Source of the DNA: an uncultured Cytophagaceae bacterium
GTDB lineage: Bacteria; Bacteroidota; Bacteroidia; Cytophagales; Microscillaceae
Reading direction: 5' to 3'
Length of the DNA: 7,279 bases
Assembly: GCA_937899305.1 (NCBI GenBank)
Contig: CALDJV010001149.1
Span: 1 to 7,279, forward strand
Shown: in pieces, positions 1 to 6,138 of the stretch
Layout: every line of letters starts with the position of its first letter
Numbering within the stretch: position 1 is the stretch's first letter
Made by a program: the position numbers and the translations under genes
Notes under the pieces: generated by a model
Seen by the model: only the letters and a program-made list of their open reading frames with translations
The model's database searches: none
Told to the model about the DNA's origin: nothing

Positions 1-52
1 CCTGACAAACAAACTTTTTCCGAAAACCGGACACTTATTTTGAACATGTTAC

Positions 53-67
53 TAAGTTACGAACTTA
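53..67. repeat. Small perfect dyad upstream of the DUF5686 gene
   Basis: TAAGTT (53-58) and AACTTA (62-67) form perfect 6-base inverted arms around a 3-base centre. The dyad lies just upstream of the TTG of the candidate promoter and has no T-run after it, so it does not look like a terminator of an upstream gene. It could be an operator half-site pair or chance in A/T-rich DNA. No regulator is known from the sequence. Confidence 0.3.
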
Positions 68-72
68 TGCAC

Positions 73-105
73 TTGACATATTCTATTACGCAGATATTAA
101 CTTTG
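73..105 (+). promoter_or_regulatory. Candidate Bacteroidota-type promoter of the DUF5686 gene
   Basis: TAACTTTG at 98-105 matches the Bacteroidota -7 consensus TAnnTTTG exactly. A TTG at 73-75 lies 22 bases upstream, slightly longer than the usual spacing of about 17-21, so the -33 element is weaker. Transcription would begin near 112 and leave a leader of about 60 bases. CTTTGAA occurs twice (101-107 and 110-116), overlapping the -7 element. The call rests on consensus matching only. Confidence 0.45.
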
Positions 106-170
106 AACACTTTGAAAACAGGTAATAAGCCCTCCAAAGCATTTTTGAATAAAAAAATTAGAGCATACCA

Positions 171-2681
171 GTGAAAAAACTACTTTATCTTTTGTGTTTG
201 TTGATGCTGATGTCATCAACCGACTTATTTGCCCAATATACCGTCAAAGGGAGGGTAAAAGACCAAGAAACAGCCGAACCTGTTCCATTTGCCAATGTCT
301 TTTTTAAGGGAACCCAAGTTGGGATCACTACCGATTTTGACGGATACTTTACCATCAAAACTGCCCAACTATATGATACATTGGTAGTTTCCTACATTGG
401 GTATATTTCGAAAACTAAAATTGTCGATAAAACCAAAAAAGAACAAACCATTAACTTTCAAATCAAACCTGAAAACGCAAAACTCAATGAGGTAGTATTT
501 GTGGCCAAAGAAAACCCTTCTTGGGCCATTATGCGGAAGGTGATGAAAAATAAAAAAAAGAACGACAAGCGTCGCCTAAAGCAATACGAATACGAGAGTT
601 ACACCAAGGTAGAGTTTGACATAGACAATGTATCGGAAGGAATGGCCAAACGGAGGGCAGTCAAAAAGGTTTTGGCCGCTATAGATACCATTGGTAAACT
701 CAACGGAGAAGATGGTAAACCACTCATTCCTATATTCTTATCAGAAACCATATCGAAATACTACTACCGTCGAAACCCAAAAAAAGCCAAAGAGCACGTC
801 CTCAAAAGTAAAATCACTGGAGTAGGCATTGAAGATGGTACCATTGTGTCTCAATTGATTGGAGCCAGTTTTCAGGAATACAATTTCTATAAAAATTGGA
901 TGAAAATCGCCCGAAAGGATTTTGTATCTCCATTGGCCGACGGTTGGAAGTTACACTATCGCTATTTTTTGATGGATAGTTTACAGCTTGGGGGGTATTA
1001 TTGTTATAAAATAGACATCGTTCCTAAAAACAAACGTGACTTGACCTTTGAGGGTACCATATGGATCGACAAGGCCACGTATGCCCTTAAACAAATAGAC
1101 GTACGGGTAGATAAAAGTGTCAATATTAACTTTCTAGAAAAAATCAAAATTCAGCAAACCCTTGCGCCCACCGAAAGTGGGGCTTGGCTACCCAGCAAAA
1201 CCAGGGTATTGATTGATATTGCTGAGCTAACCAACAATACGGCAGGTTTGATTGCTAAATTTTATGTGTCTAACCAAAAATTCGACACCAAGACAACCCA
1301 CCCCCAAAAATTTTATTTCGATGAAATTTTAGTCGCCGAAGATTTCAAGTTACACGACGATGACTTTTGGCAAAAAAACCGCCACGACTCGCTCACTGCC
1401 GAAGAAAAGCAAACCTATTCTATGATCAATAGTATCAAAGAGTTACCAGTAGTAAAAACTTGGGTAGAAATCATTTCGGTGATTGGTACAGGATACAAAG
1501 GTATTGGTCCAGTAGATATTGGGAATTATTTGTTTGCTTATGCCTTCAACAATTACGAAGGCCACCGTTTCCGGTTGGGTTTTCGTACCAATGGAAAATT
1601 TAGCCGTAAGATTGGTTTTAATGGATACTTGGCCTATGGGGCCTGGGACAAAGAGTTTAAGTATGGGGCTGGGCTCGATTATATCATTTCACGAAAACCC
1701 TGGACTACCTTCAGCATCAGTCGTACCCAAGATATACAACAGGCCGCCATTCCTACCGATGACGACCGCTTACCCAACCTTTATTTGGCTTCTATTCGGT
1801 TTTTCAACATCAAATCTACCAATTTGTACTTGCAACGCGATAATAAAGTAACCCTATCAAGTGAACTGCTCAAAGGATTGAACTTCAAGGTGCGTTTTCG
1901 AAACCATACTTTTGAAGAACTACCCGGTATAGACACCCATTTTGCTTATCGTACCGAACCAGATCGCAACGATTCACCAGTAAGAACTGAGTTTACCAAT
2001 ACGGAACTGATGACTGAGATTCGTTGGGCCAGAAGAGAACGTTTTATTCAAACAAGTAATCGGCGAATTAGTCTGGGCACCAAATATCCCGTATTTACGT
2101 TCCGTTACCGTTTAGGAATTCCTGGCTTTCTCAACAGTGACTTTAGTTACCACAAGTTTACCTTTGATATTGCCCAAAATTTCCGTTTTGGTACTTTCGG
2201 AAACGGGGCCTATCAGTTTTCGGCTGGTTATATTCCATCTCAATTGCCTTACCCACTGCTATTTCGTCACTTGGGTAACCAAACCATCTTCTTCAACAAC
2301 TATGGGTTCAATCTCATGAACTACCTGGAGTTTACCAGTGATCAATATGCATCTTTTCGCTATGAGCACACTTTCGAAGGCCTCATCTTTAACCGTATTC
2401 CTTTGTTCAGAAGACTTAAATGGAGAAGTTTTGCCGAAGTAAATATGTTGGTAGGAAGCCTCAGGCCCGAAAATGCCGCCGTGATTCCTACTACGGCTCC
2501 TAATGGAACCTTACTTGAGGGAGTAGGCTCACTGGGTGATGTACCCTATGTAGAAGTAGCCTACGGAGTAGAAAATATTTTGAAGTTTTTAAGGGTGCAT
2601 TTTATACACCGTATTACTTACCTAAATACACCTGGTGCTCGAAATTTTGGGGTAAAAGTATCAGCGAAATTCTCGCTATAA
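171..2681 (+). CDS. Outer-membrane protein: carboxypeptidase-regulatory-like domain plus DUF5686 beta-barrel
   Basis: An 836-residue exported protein starting at a GTG. This start places a textbook signal peptide at residues 1-21 (basic MKK, leucine-rich core, FA|Q cleavage), so I prefer it to internal ATGs. Residues 23-100 form a CarboxypepD_reg-like domain (VKGRV, then EPVPFANVFFKGT, then TTDFDGYFTI and VVSYIGY), the small beta-sandwich also found at the N-terminus of SusC-like TonB-dependent proteins. The rest, beginning with the ENPSWAIMRKVMKNKK motif (114-129), matches DUF5686. Many aromatic amphipathic strands and a C-terminal Phe-Ser-Leu (KVSAKFSL) point to an outer-membrane barrel. 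There is no TonB plug domain, so it is not a classical receptor. Length is normal for the family, whose function is unknown. The leader has only a weak GAG before the GTG, as usual in this phylum. It appears monocistronic, closed by the terminator at 2692-2750. The family call is firm; the role is open. Confidence 0.93.
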   Translation: MKKLLYLLCLLMLMSSTDLFAQYTVKGRVKDQETAEPVPFANVFFKGTQVGITTDFDGYFTIKTAQLYDTLVVSYIGYISKTKIVDKTKKEQTINFQIKPENAKLNEVVFVAKENPSWAIMRKVMKNKKKNDKRRLKQYEYESYTKVEFDIDNVSEGMAKRRAVKKVLAAIDTIGKLNGEDGKPLIPIFLSETISKYYYRRNPKKAKEHVLKSKITGVGIEDGTIVSQLIGASFQEYNFYKNWMKIARKDFVSPLADGWKLHYRYFLMDSLQLGGYYCYKIDIVPKNKRDLTFEGTIWIDKATYALKQIDVRVDKSVNINFLEKIKIQQTLAPTESGAWLPSKTRVLIDIAELTNNTAGLIAKFYVSNQKFDTKTTHPQKFYFDEILVAEDFKLHDDDFWQKNRHDSLTAEEKQTYSMINSIKELPVVKTWVEIISVIGTGYKGIGPVDIGNYLFAYAFNNYEGHRFRLGFRTNGKFSRKIGFNGYLAYGAWDKEFKYGAGLDYIISRKPWTTFSISRTQDIQQAAIPTDDDRLPNLYLASIRFFNIKSTNLYLQRDNKVTLSSELLKGLNFKVRFRNHTFEELPGIDTHFAYRTEPDRNDSPVRTEFTNTELMTEIRWARRERFIQTSNRRISLGTKYPVFTFRYRLGIPGFLNSDFSYHKFTFDIAQNFRFGTFGNGAYQFSAGYIPSQLPYPLLFRHLGNQTIFFNNYGFNLMNYLEFTSDQYASFRYEHTFEGLIFNRIPLFRRLKWRSFAEVNMLVGSLRPENAAVIPTTAPNGTLLEGVGSLGDVPYVEVAYGVENILKFLRVHFIHRITYLNTPGARNFGVKVSAKFSL

Positions 2682-2691
2682 TGAAGGGAGG

Positions 2692-2750
2692 CATCGTTTG
2701 TAGTTGATCGTTTTTATATAAAACGATCAACTATAAACGGTGTTTTTTTT
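2692..2750 (+). terminator. Strong intrinsic terminator after the DUF5686 gene
   Basis: Arms 2692-2714 and 2720-2742 pair as a 23-bp stem with only two G-U wobbles in the plus-strand RNA. The loop is TATAT (2715-2719), and eight T follow at 2743-2750. The stem starts 10 bases after the DUF5686 stop codon. In the opposite orientation the two wobbles become A-C mismatches and no T-run follows, so it mainly serves the plus strand. The T-run touches the stop codon of the convergent mnmD (2749-2751). Confidence 0.88.
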
Positions 2751-3438
2751 AAATAGCCTTTCCTCTAGTCATCTCTCTTTTAAAATGTGGCCCAGGCAAT
2801 GACTCCAGCTCAAATCCGGCCGCTTTCAAATCACGTTTGAACTGTCCTTTAGCACAATAGGTAACTAAAGTTGCCCCCAATGCTAACTGCTGCCTGATTT
2901 GCTCTAGTACTTCTAAATTCCATATTTCGGGATGCTTAGAAGGAGCGAAAGCATCAAAATAGACCAAATCGAATTGAGGTAAATCTTGGGCAGAGGTCTC
3001 GGTAAATGCTTTTTGGATGGTGGTGTGTGCCTTGTAAAGTTGAAAATTGTCGGTGATTTGTTCCCAGGTATTCCAGGCACTTTCATGAATAGCAGTATAG
3101 TGTTGGGCAACGCTTGGCTGCGTCACCAACTGCTCATAATTCAGTTGTTGGGTAATTTCGGACGGAACAGGCAAAGGTTCTACTCCAAAGTATTTGATGG
3201 ATTGTGCCGTATTATCCTGTATTTTGAGCAGGGTGAGCAACGCATTGAGGCCGGTACCCAATCCCACCTCTAAAATGTTTACCTGATTTTGTTTGGAAAG
3301 CAGGTGTTCAAGGCCTGCATCAATAAAAACATGGTTGGATTCCTCGATGGCACCTCGACGTGAGTGATAAATTTCGTTGAAAGTTTTGCTAAATAAGGTA
3401 TGCGATCCGTCTTCAGTTTCTATAATTTCTATATCCAT
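2749..3438 (-). CDS. mnmD: tRNA (mnm5s2U34) methyltransferase MnmD
   Basis: A 229-residue cytoplasmic SAM-dependent methyltransferase (Methyltransf_30, formerly DUF752) that methylates the aminomethyl group at wobble uridine 34 of certain tRNAs to give mnm5(s2)U. Visible motifs are the N-terminal TEDGSHTLFS (8-17) and YHSRRGAIEES (24-34), SAM-binding motif I ILEVGLGTG (55-63), DLVYFDAFAPSKHPEIW (157-173) and the C-terminal GPHFKREMTRG (216-226). The FAD oxidase half found in bifunctional MnmC is absent; single-domain forms are known in other bacteria, where MnmEG supplies nm5U directly. I chose the ATG at 3438, after which the family's N-terminus begins at once. A TTG at 3490-3492 would add 18 residues unlike the family and would place the candidate promoter (3466-3473) inside the gene. 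It lies 76 bases downstream of the barrel gene on the same strand, with no terminator seen between them. Confidence 0.92.
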   Translation of the reverse strand: MDIEIIETEDGSHTLFSKTFNEIYHSRRGAIEESNHVFIDAGLEHLLSKQNQVNILEVGLGTGLNALLTLLKIQDNTAQSIKYFGVEPLPVPSEITQQLNYEQLVTQPSVAQHYTAIHESAWNTWEQITDNFQLYKAHTTIQKAFTETSAQDLPQFDLVYFDAFAPSKHPEIWNLEVLEQIRQQLALGATLVTYCAKGQFKRDLKAAGFELESLPGPHFKREMTRGKAI

Positions 3439-3465
3439 ATTTTCTTGCAATTGCTTCTTGTTATA

Positions 3466-3492
3466 CAAACATACTGCATCGCAATTTAGCAA
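3466..3492 (-). promoter_or_regulatory. Candidate promoter of mnmD
   Basis: Read on the minus strand, TATGTTTG (3473 down to 3466) is an exact TAnnTTTG match, with TTG (3492 down to 3490) 16 bases upstream. That spacing is at the short end of the range. A start of transcription near 3459 would leave a leader of about 20 bases before the ATG at 3438. This fits the shorter start and suggests mnmD can be expressed apart from the upstream barrel gene. Confidence 0.45.
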
Positions 3493-3514
3493 TCAGCCCA
3501 TTTCATCATATAAG

Positions 3515-4270
3515 TTATTTTCTGGTACCGAAAAATACCGTTAAATAAACCGAAGAGAAGAATTGACGGTTGTTGATTTCAGGAAAAGCAGAAGGGTTTC
3601 GCATCAACTCAATCTTTTGGGAGTATGCTTCATATTGGAAACCAGCTTCAAAGCCTGTAACGCTATTTTTGAATGCTCCAAAGTCAAAACTAAAACCAAA
3701 TTTTGCATTGAGGCCTGGAACAATTCGCGCATCTTGAAAACCTTCTAAAAAGTTTCCTGCACCAATAATTTGGGAGGGTTGGTGGATATCTGGATCAAAA
3801 GCTACCGAAGAAATACTTTGGTATTGGGCGTCTTGGTACAAAACATGATAGGGTTTGACAATCCCGATGGAAGCACCCACGGCAAATACTGCCGAAACTT
3901 GCACCCCTTCTTCGGGGGCTTTTCTAAAAAGAATAAAGTCACGCCCATAGGTAGGCCGAATGGTATACAAATAATTGACTTTATTGAAAATGTAAGAGTT
4001 TCCGGTAAAACTGTTTACCCGGCTTTCTTTGTTGTGTTTGATGTTTACAATCTCAATTCCAAAGGTGGAATACTGCCGCATTTTCACCGTATTTCGCAAC
4101 GATGAAAACTTAAACATCAACCCGCCAATGAGTCCCCCATTGGTATTAAAATTGACCCCATAAATGAATTCCCGGCTATAAATTTCGTCTTGAGAAAGTA
4201 ACTGAGCTTGTACAGTCCCTAGTGATAGCAGAAACACACCTACAATTAATATATATTTTTTAAACGTCAT
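3515..4270 (-). CDS. Exported outer-membrane barrel-like protein of unknown function
   Basis: A 251-residue protein I cannot assign to a named family. The ATG at 4270 starts a signal peptide (MTFKKYILIVGVFLLSLGTVQA|Q, cleavage about 22/23). An upstream in-frame start at 4327 would put 19 unrelated residues before it, so I reject that start. The mature part alternates short amphipathic strands with turns: YGVNFNTNGGLIGGLMFKFSS (37-57), FGIEIVNIKH (70-79), YIFNKVNYLYTIRPTYGRDFILF (93-115), VSAVFAVGASIGIVKPY (125-141), AKFGFSFDFGAF (189-200) and a closing VYLTVFFGTRK. The glycine and aromatic pattern and the end close to a Phe suit a small outer-membrane barrel of perhaps 8-10 strands. No cysteines or catalytic motif are visible. 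Upstream is the divergent region shared with the OsmC gene; downstream is mnmD with no terminator seen. The gene is very likely real, the localisation probable and the function unknown. Confidence 0.82.
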   Translation of the reverse strand: MTFKKYILIVGVFLLSLGTVQAQLLSQDEIYSREFIYGVNFNTNGGLIGGLMFKFSSLRNTVKMRQYSTFGIEIVNIKHNKESRVNSFTGNSYIFNKVNYLYTIRPTYGRDFILFRKAPEEGVQVSAVFAVGASIGIVKPYHVLYQDAQYQSISSVAFDPDIHQPSQIIGAGNFLEGFQDARIVPGLNAKFGFSFDFGAFKNSVTGFEAGFQYEAYSQKIELMRNPSAFPEINNRQFFSSVYLTVFFGTRK

Positions 4271-4296
4271 TGGAATCTGGAAAATTACGTATACAA

Positions 4297-4331
4297 TAGG
4301 TATGGTCGTATTTTTAGGTATGCGCACCTAA
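4297..4331. repeat. TAGGTATG direct repeat plus dyad in the divergent promoter region
   Basis: TAGGTATG occurs exactly at 4297-4304 and 4315-4322, 18 bases apart start to start. The second copy overlaps a 6-base inverted repeat, TTAGGT (4314-4319) and ACCTAA (4326-4331), and is followed by the self-complementary TGCGCA (4321-4326). The cluster lies 27-61 bases upstream of the barrel gene's ATG, where a promoter and its operator would be expected. I found no convincing TAnnTTTG here. The whole divergent space (4271-4430) contains no other gene. Confidence 0.35.
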
Positions 4332-4430
4332 TTAAAACTACCATTTTTTGTTAGTAAAAAAAAATCTTTTGTGTTTTATTAGCATTAACTATAAATAAAG
4401 CCTTTTCGTTTCAAAATTTTTAATGATCAT

Positions 4431-4838
4431 ATGACAACAGCAAATACAGTATACAATGGTGAGTTGAGAACTTCATCGACCCACGTAAAATCAGGAAATG
4501 AATTGATTACTGATGCCCCTACTGACAATCATGGCAAAGGTGAAACTTTTTCTCCTACCGATTTGGTAGCCACTGCACTTGGTGCGTGTATGCTTACAGT
4601 AATGGGTATTTGGGCCCGACAAGCCGCCATCGATTTAAAAGATACCAAGGTAGAAACTACCAAAGTAATGGCCAGCAACCCTCGTCGGGTAGCCGAAGTT
4701 CATATTGATTTTCATTTTCCCGAAAGCTTGCAAATGAGCGACGAGCAATGGGCTAAAATGAAAACAGTAGCATTGAATTGCCCGGTTGCCAAAAGCTTGC
4801 ACTCTGACCTTAAACAAGTGGTTAATTTCAACCAGTAA
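4431..4838 (+). CDS. OsmC-family protein (thiol peroxidase-like)
   Basis: A 135-residue cytoplasmic protein of the OsmC/Ohr superfamily, whose characterised members reduce organic hydroperoxides with a reactive cysteine pair. Both expected cysteines are present: Cys53 in LGACMLTVMG and Cys117 in LNCPVAKSLHSDL. The acidic residue before the SPTDL helix (GKGETFSPTDLVATALGAC, Glu38) is also in place. Length and the NCPVAKSLH motif fit the short OsmC group (YhfA-like) rather than classical OsmC or Ohr, so the true substrate is uncertain. No signal peptide is seen. The ATG at 4431 has no Shine-Dalgarno; the leader is A/T-rich. A weak promoter guess is TTTG (4368-4371), 18 bases, then TATAAATA (4390-4397). 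A three-codon reading frame (4423-4434) overlaps the start codon. It looks monocistronic, bounded downstream by the hairpin at 4853-4882. Confidence 0.92.
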   Translation: MTTANTVYNGELRTSSTHVKSGNELITDAPTDNHGKGETFSPTDLVATALGACMLTVMGIWARQAAIDLKDTKVETTKVMASNPRRVAEVHIDFHFPESLQMSDEQWAKMKTVALNCPVAKSLHSDLKQVVNFNQ

Positions 4839-4852
4839 CCATAAGATACACA

Positions 4853-4882
4853 AAGTGCCCGCTACCACTATGGCGGGCATTT
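4853..4882. terminator. GC-rich hairpin between convergent genes, probable two-way terminator
   Basis: Arms 4853-4864 and 4871-4882 form a 12-bp stem with G-U wobbles and a GCCCGC/GCGGGC core around the 6-base loop CCACTA. It begins 15 bases after the OsmC stop codon and ends 34 bases beyond the stop of the convergent gene. The plus-strand tail is only A/T-rich; the minus-strand tail is modestly T-rich (CTTTGTGTATCTTAT). Placement and stem strength support termination for both genes, more clearly for the minus strand. Confidence 0.65.
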
Positions 4883-4915
4883 AAATTATCGTTGTCATCA
4901 ATCAACTCGCTTTTT

Positions 4916-5638
4916 TTAGTTTTTGGCAGCGTTGATGGCATACTGAGTGGTGACTACATCAAAAGTAGCCAAGTATTGATTTGCTAAAGGGCTGGATCGT
5001 ATTTGCTGGGTTATTTTCATCCAGGCATTTTTATTTTTGTACACCGAAATGCTTACCACAAGTCGCTCCCAGTTTCTACCCCCTACCGCGGCAAACTCCC
5101 AATTACCAACGACCTCTTTTTGCTTATTCAAAAAGTTTACGAAAGCATCACGATGTTGTAGAAAAGCTTTTTCTTGCCCTTTTTTTATCCTACGAACTGC
5201 GATTTCGAGTACTTGCCCCTTGCGGTTGGCAAGCTTCTTAAGCTTGAACTTTTTGCCTGCTACCAACATCACAAAGACATAGGTATTTAGGTCCATTGTT
5301 TGGGTGAGTTGCATCAACCTCGGGAGTATCTTTTTGCTACTATTGCCCACCACCTCCAGATTGGCGTATTTTGCCATTCTGACCACTACCATTCGTTGAT
5401 TAGGAACCGGAAAAGCATCAAAAGGGCGAAACTCGCGATGCTCGCTGATGCCTGCCTGCTTCTTTGATAAATTGATCAACTTGGCCTGTCGGTCAAAAAA
5501 ATCTTCTTGTTTGCCTTGCTTTACCATTTGTATTGCAATTTCATAGGCTGGCTTGGCTTTTTGGGCAAAACCTGGTGTAGAAAGCACGAAGACAAACAAC
5601 CAGGTACAAAACAAGGGTGGGAGACTTTTAAATATCAT
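4916..5638 (-). CDS. Exported protein with two tandem ABM-like (ferredoxin-fold) repeats
   Basis: A 240-residue protein with a signal peptide ending GFA|Q (cleavage about 25/26); the start at 5638 is fixed by this peptide and has a GAGC just before the ATG. The mature part is an internal duplication. AYEIAIQMVKQGKQEDFFDR (31-50) aligns with VLEIAVRRIKKGQEKAFLQH (143-162); each continues into a helix, then a strand (SEHREF 65-70 versus GNWEF 178-182), then a hydrophobic strand (RMVVVRMAKYAN 82-93 versus RLVVSISVYKN 192-202). This beta-alpha-beta-beta layout is that of dimeric alpha-beta barrel proteins such as ABM monooxygenase-like and NIPSNAP-like domains. Two copies in one chain could pack as a pseudo-dimer. 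A lysine-rich linker (129-140) joins them. No clear catalytic residues or metal ligands can be named, so it may be a small-molecule-binding rather than catalytic protein. It probably acts in the periplasm or outside the cell. It stands alone on its strand. Confidence 0.85.
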   Translation of the reverse strand: MIFKSLPPLFCTWLFVFVLSTPGFAQKAKPAYEIAIQMVKQGKQEDFFDRQAKLINLSKKQAGISEHREFRPFDAFPVPNQRMVVVRMAKYANLEVVGNSSKKILPRLMQLTQTMDLNTYVFVMLVAGKKFKLKKLANRKGQVLEIAVRRIKKGQEKAFLQHRDAFVNFLNKQKEVVGNWEFAAVGGRNWERLVVSISVYKNKNAWMKITQQIRSSPLANQYLATFDVVTTQYAINAAKN

Positions 5639-6030
5639 TGCTCAATAGTTTATGGTAACAACGGTCTATCATATTGACCTGAACATCTCTTGAAACAGCA
5701 AGTTGAAGTTTGTCAACCTACTTTTAATAAAACACATTTGGTCTATCTACGCATTTAGTACTCATAAAAAATGCCCTTTTTTCTGTGAATCTGCTTTTTT
5801 CAACGTAAATTTCACGTAAGTTTTTCAAATAAAAGATATGGGCTTTTGCTTTTTGGACGTTTTTTTGAAAGATGTTACATGACTTTAAGCGTAGTAAAGC
5901 TACGCCTTGTATTTTGAACAATCGGGATTTTCATCACTCACTTCCATACATGGGCTTTGTTTAAGATGAAGTTGTTTTGTCACTTTAGGCCATATTTCAG
6001 CTCATAACACCTTGGTTTTCTCAAAAAAAG
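5639..6030. other. Intergenic region without a convincing gene
   Basis: About 390 bases between two divergent genes. It is A/T-rich with several T-runs. A 65-codon minus-strand frame (5724-5921) has no recognisable domain and is probably spurious. ACGTAA occurs twice, 11 bases apart, around 5800-5820. Beyond the small hairpin listed separately I see no RNA gene, terminator or exact TAnnTTTG promoter on either strand; TAGGTTG on the minus strand near 5715 is one base short of the motif. The region must hold the promoters of both flanking genes, but I cannot place them. Confidence 0.5.
5889..5905. repeat. Small hairpin GCGTAG-TAAAG-CTACGC
   Basis: A perfect 6-bp stem (5889-5894 with 5900-5905) around the 5-base loop TAAAG, more GC-rich than its surroundings. 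No T-run follows immediately on either strand, so it is a poor terminator. It may be a copy of a dispersed short repeat or a transcript-stabilising hairpin; only a genome-wide search could tell. Confidence 0.35.
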
Positions 6031-6041
6031 GAAAGGAGGTG
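6031..6041 (+). promoter_or_regulatory. Extended perfect Shine-Dalgarno sequence
   Basis: GAAAGGAGGTG is an 11-base perfect complement to the usual 3' end of bacterial 16S rRNA (CACCTCCTTTC), rare in a phylum whose genes mostly lack such sites, including the others here. It lies 4-5 bases before a TTG (6046-6048) in frame with the DUF6089 gene. Used as a start, this TTG would add 31 residues before the signal peptide. It may instead drive a leader peptide or recruit or hold ribosomes for regulation. It lies about 100 bases upstream of the preferred ATG at 6139, so it cannot position that start directly. Confidence 0.5.
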
Positions 6042-6138
6042 CTTCTTGACCTTTGGGCCGTCCCGACGTACAGTTTTTGTACTAATGATAACAAACAAGG
6101 CAAATAAATTGAAAGTAAGGATTAGAATTAGTTTGAGT

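Noticed and set aside
1519..1851. A 110-codon plus-strand frame inside the DUF5686 gene
   Set aside because: It is an alternative frame of a well-supported barrel domain, with no independent start signal or domain.
2986..3273. A 95-codon plus-strand frame inside mnmD
   Set aside because: It is antisense to clear MnmD motifs, including the SAM-binding region, and has no recognisable protein features.
4271..4430. An exact TAnnTTTG promoter for the orphan barrel gene or the OsmC gene
   Set aside because: No exact match was found on either strand; TATAAATA at 4390-4397 is only a partial match.
5724..5921. A 65-codon minus-strand frame in the intergenic region
   Set aside because: It has no domain, no signal peptide and no ribosome site, and it lies in A/T-rich DNA containing a hairpin; an open frame of this length is expected by chance.
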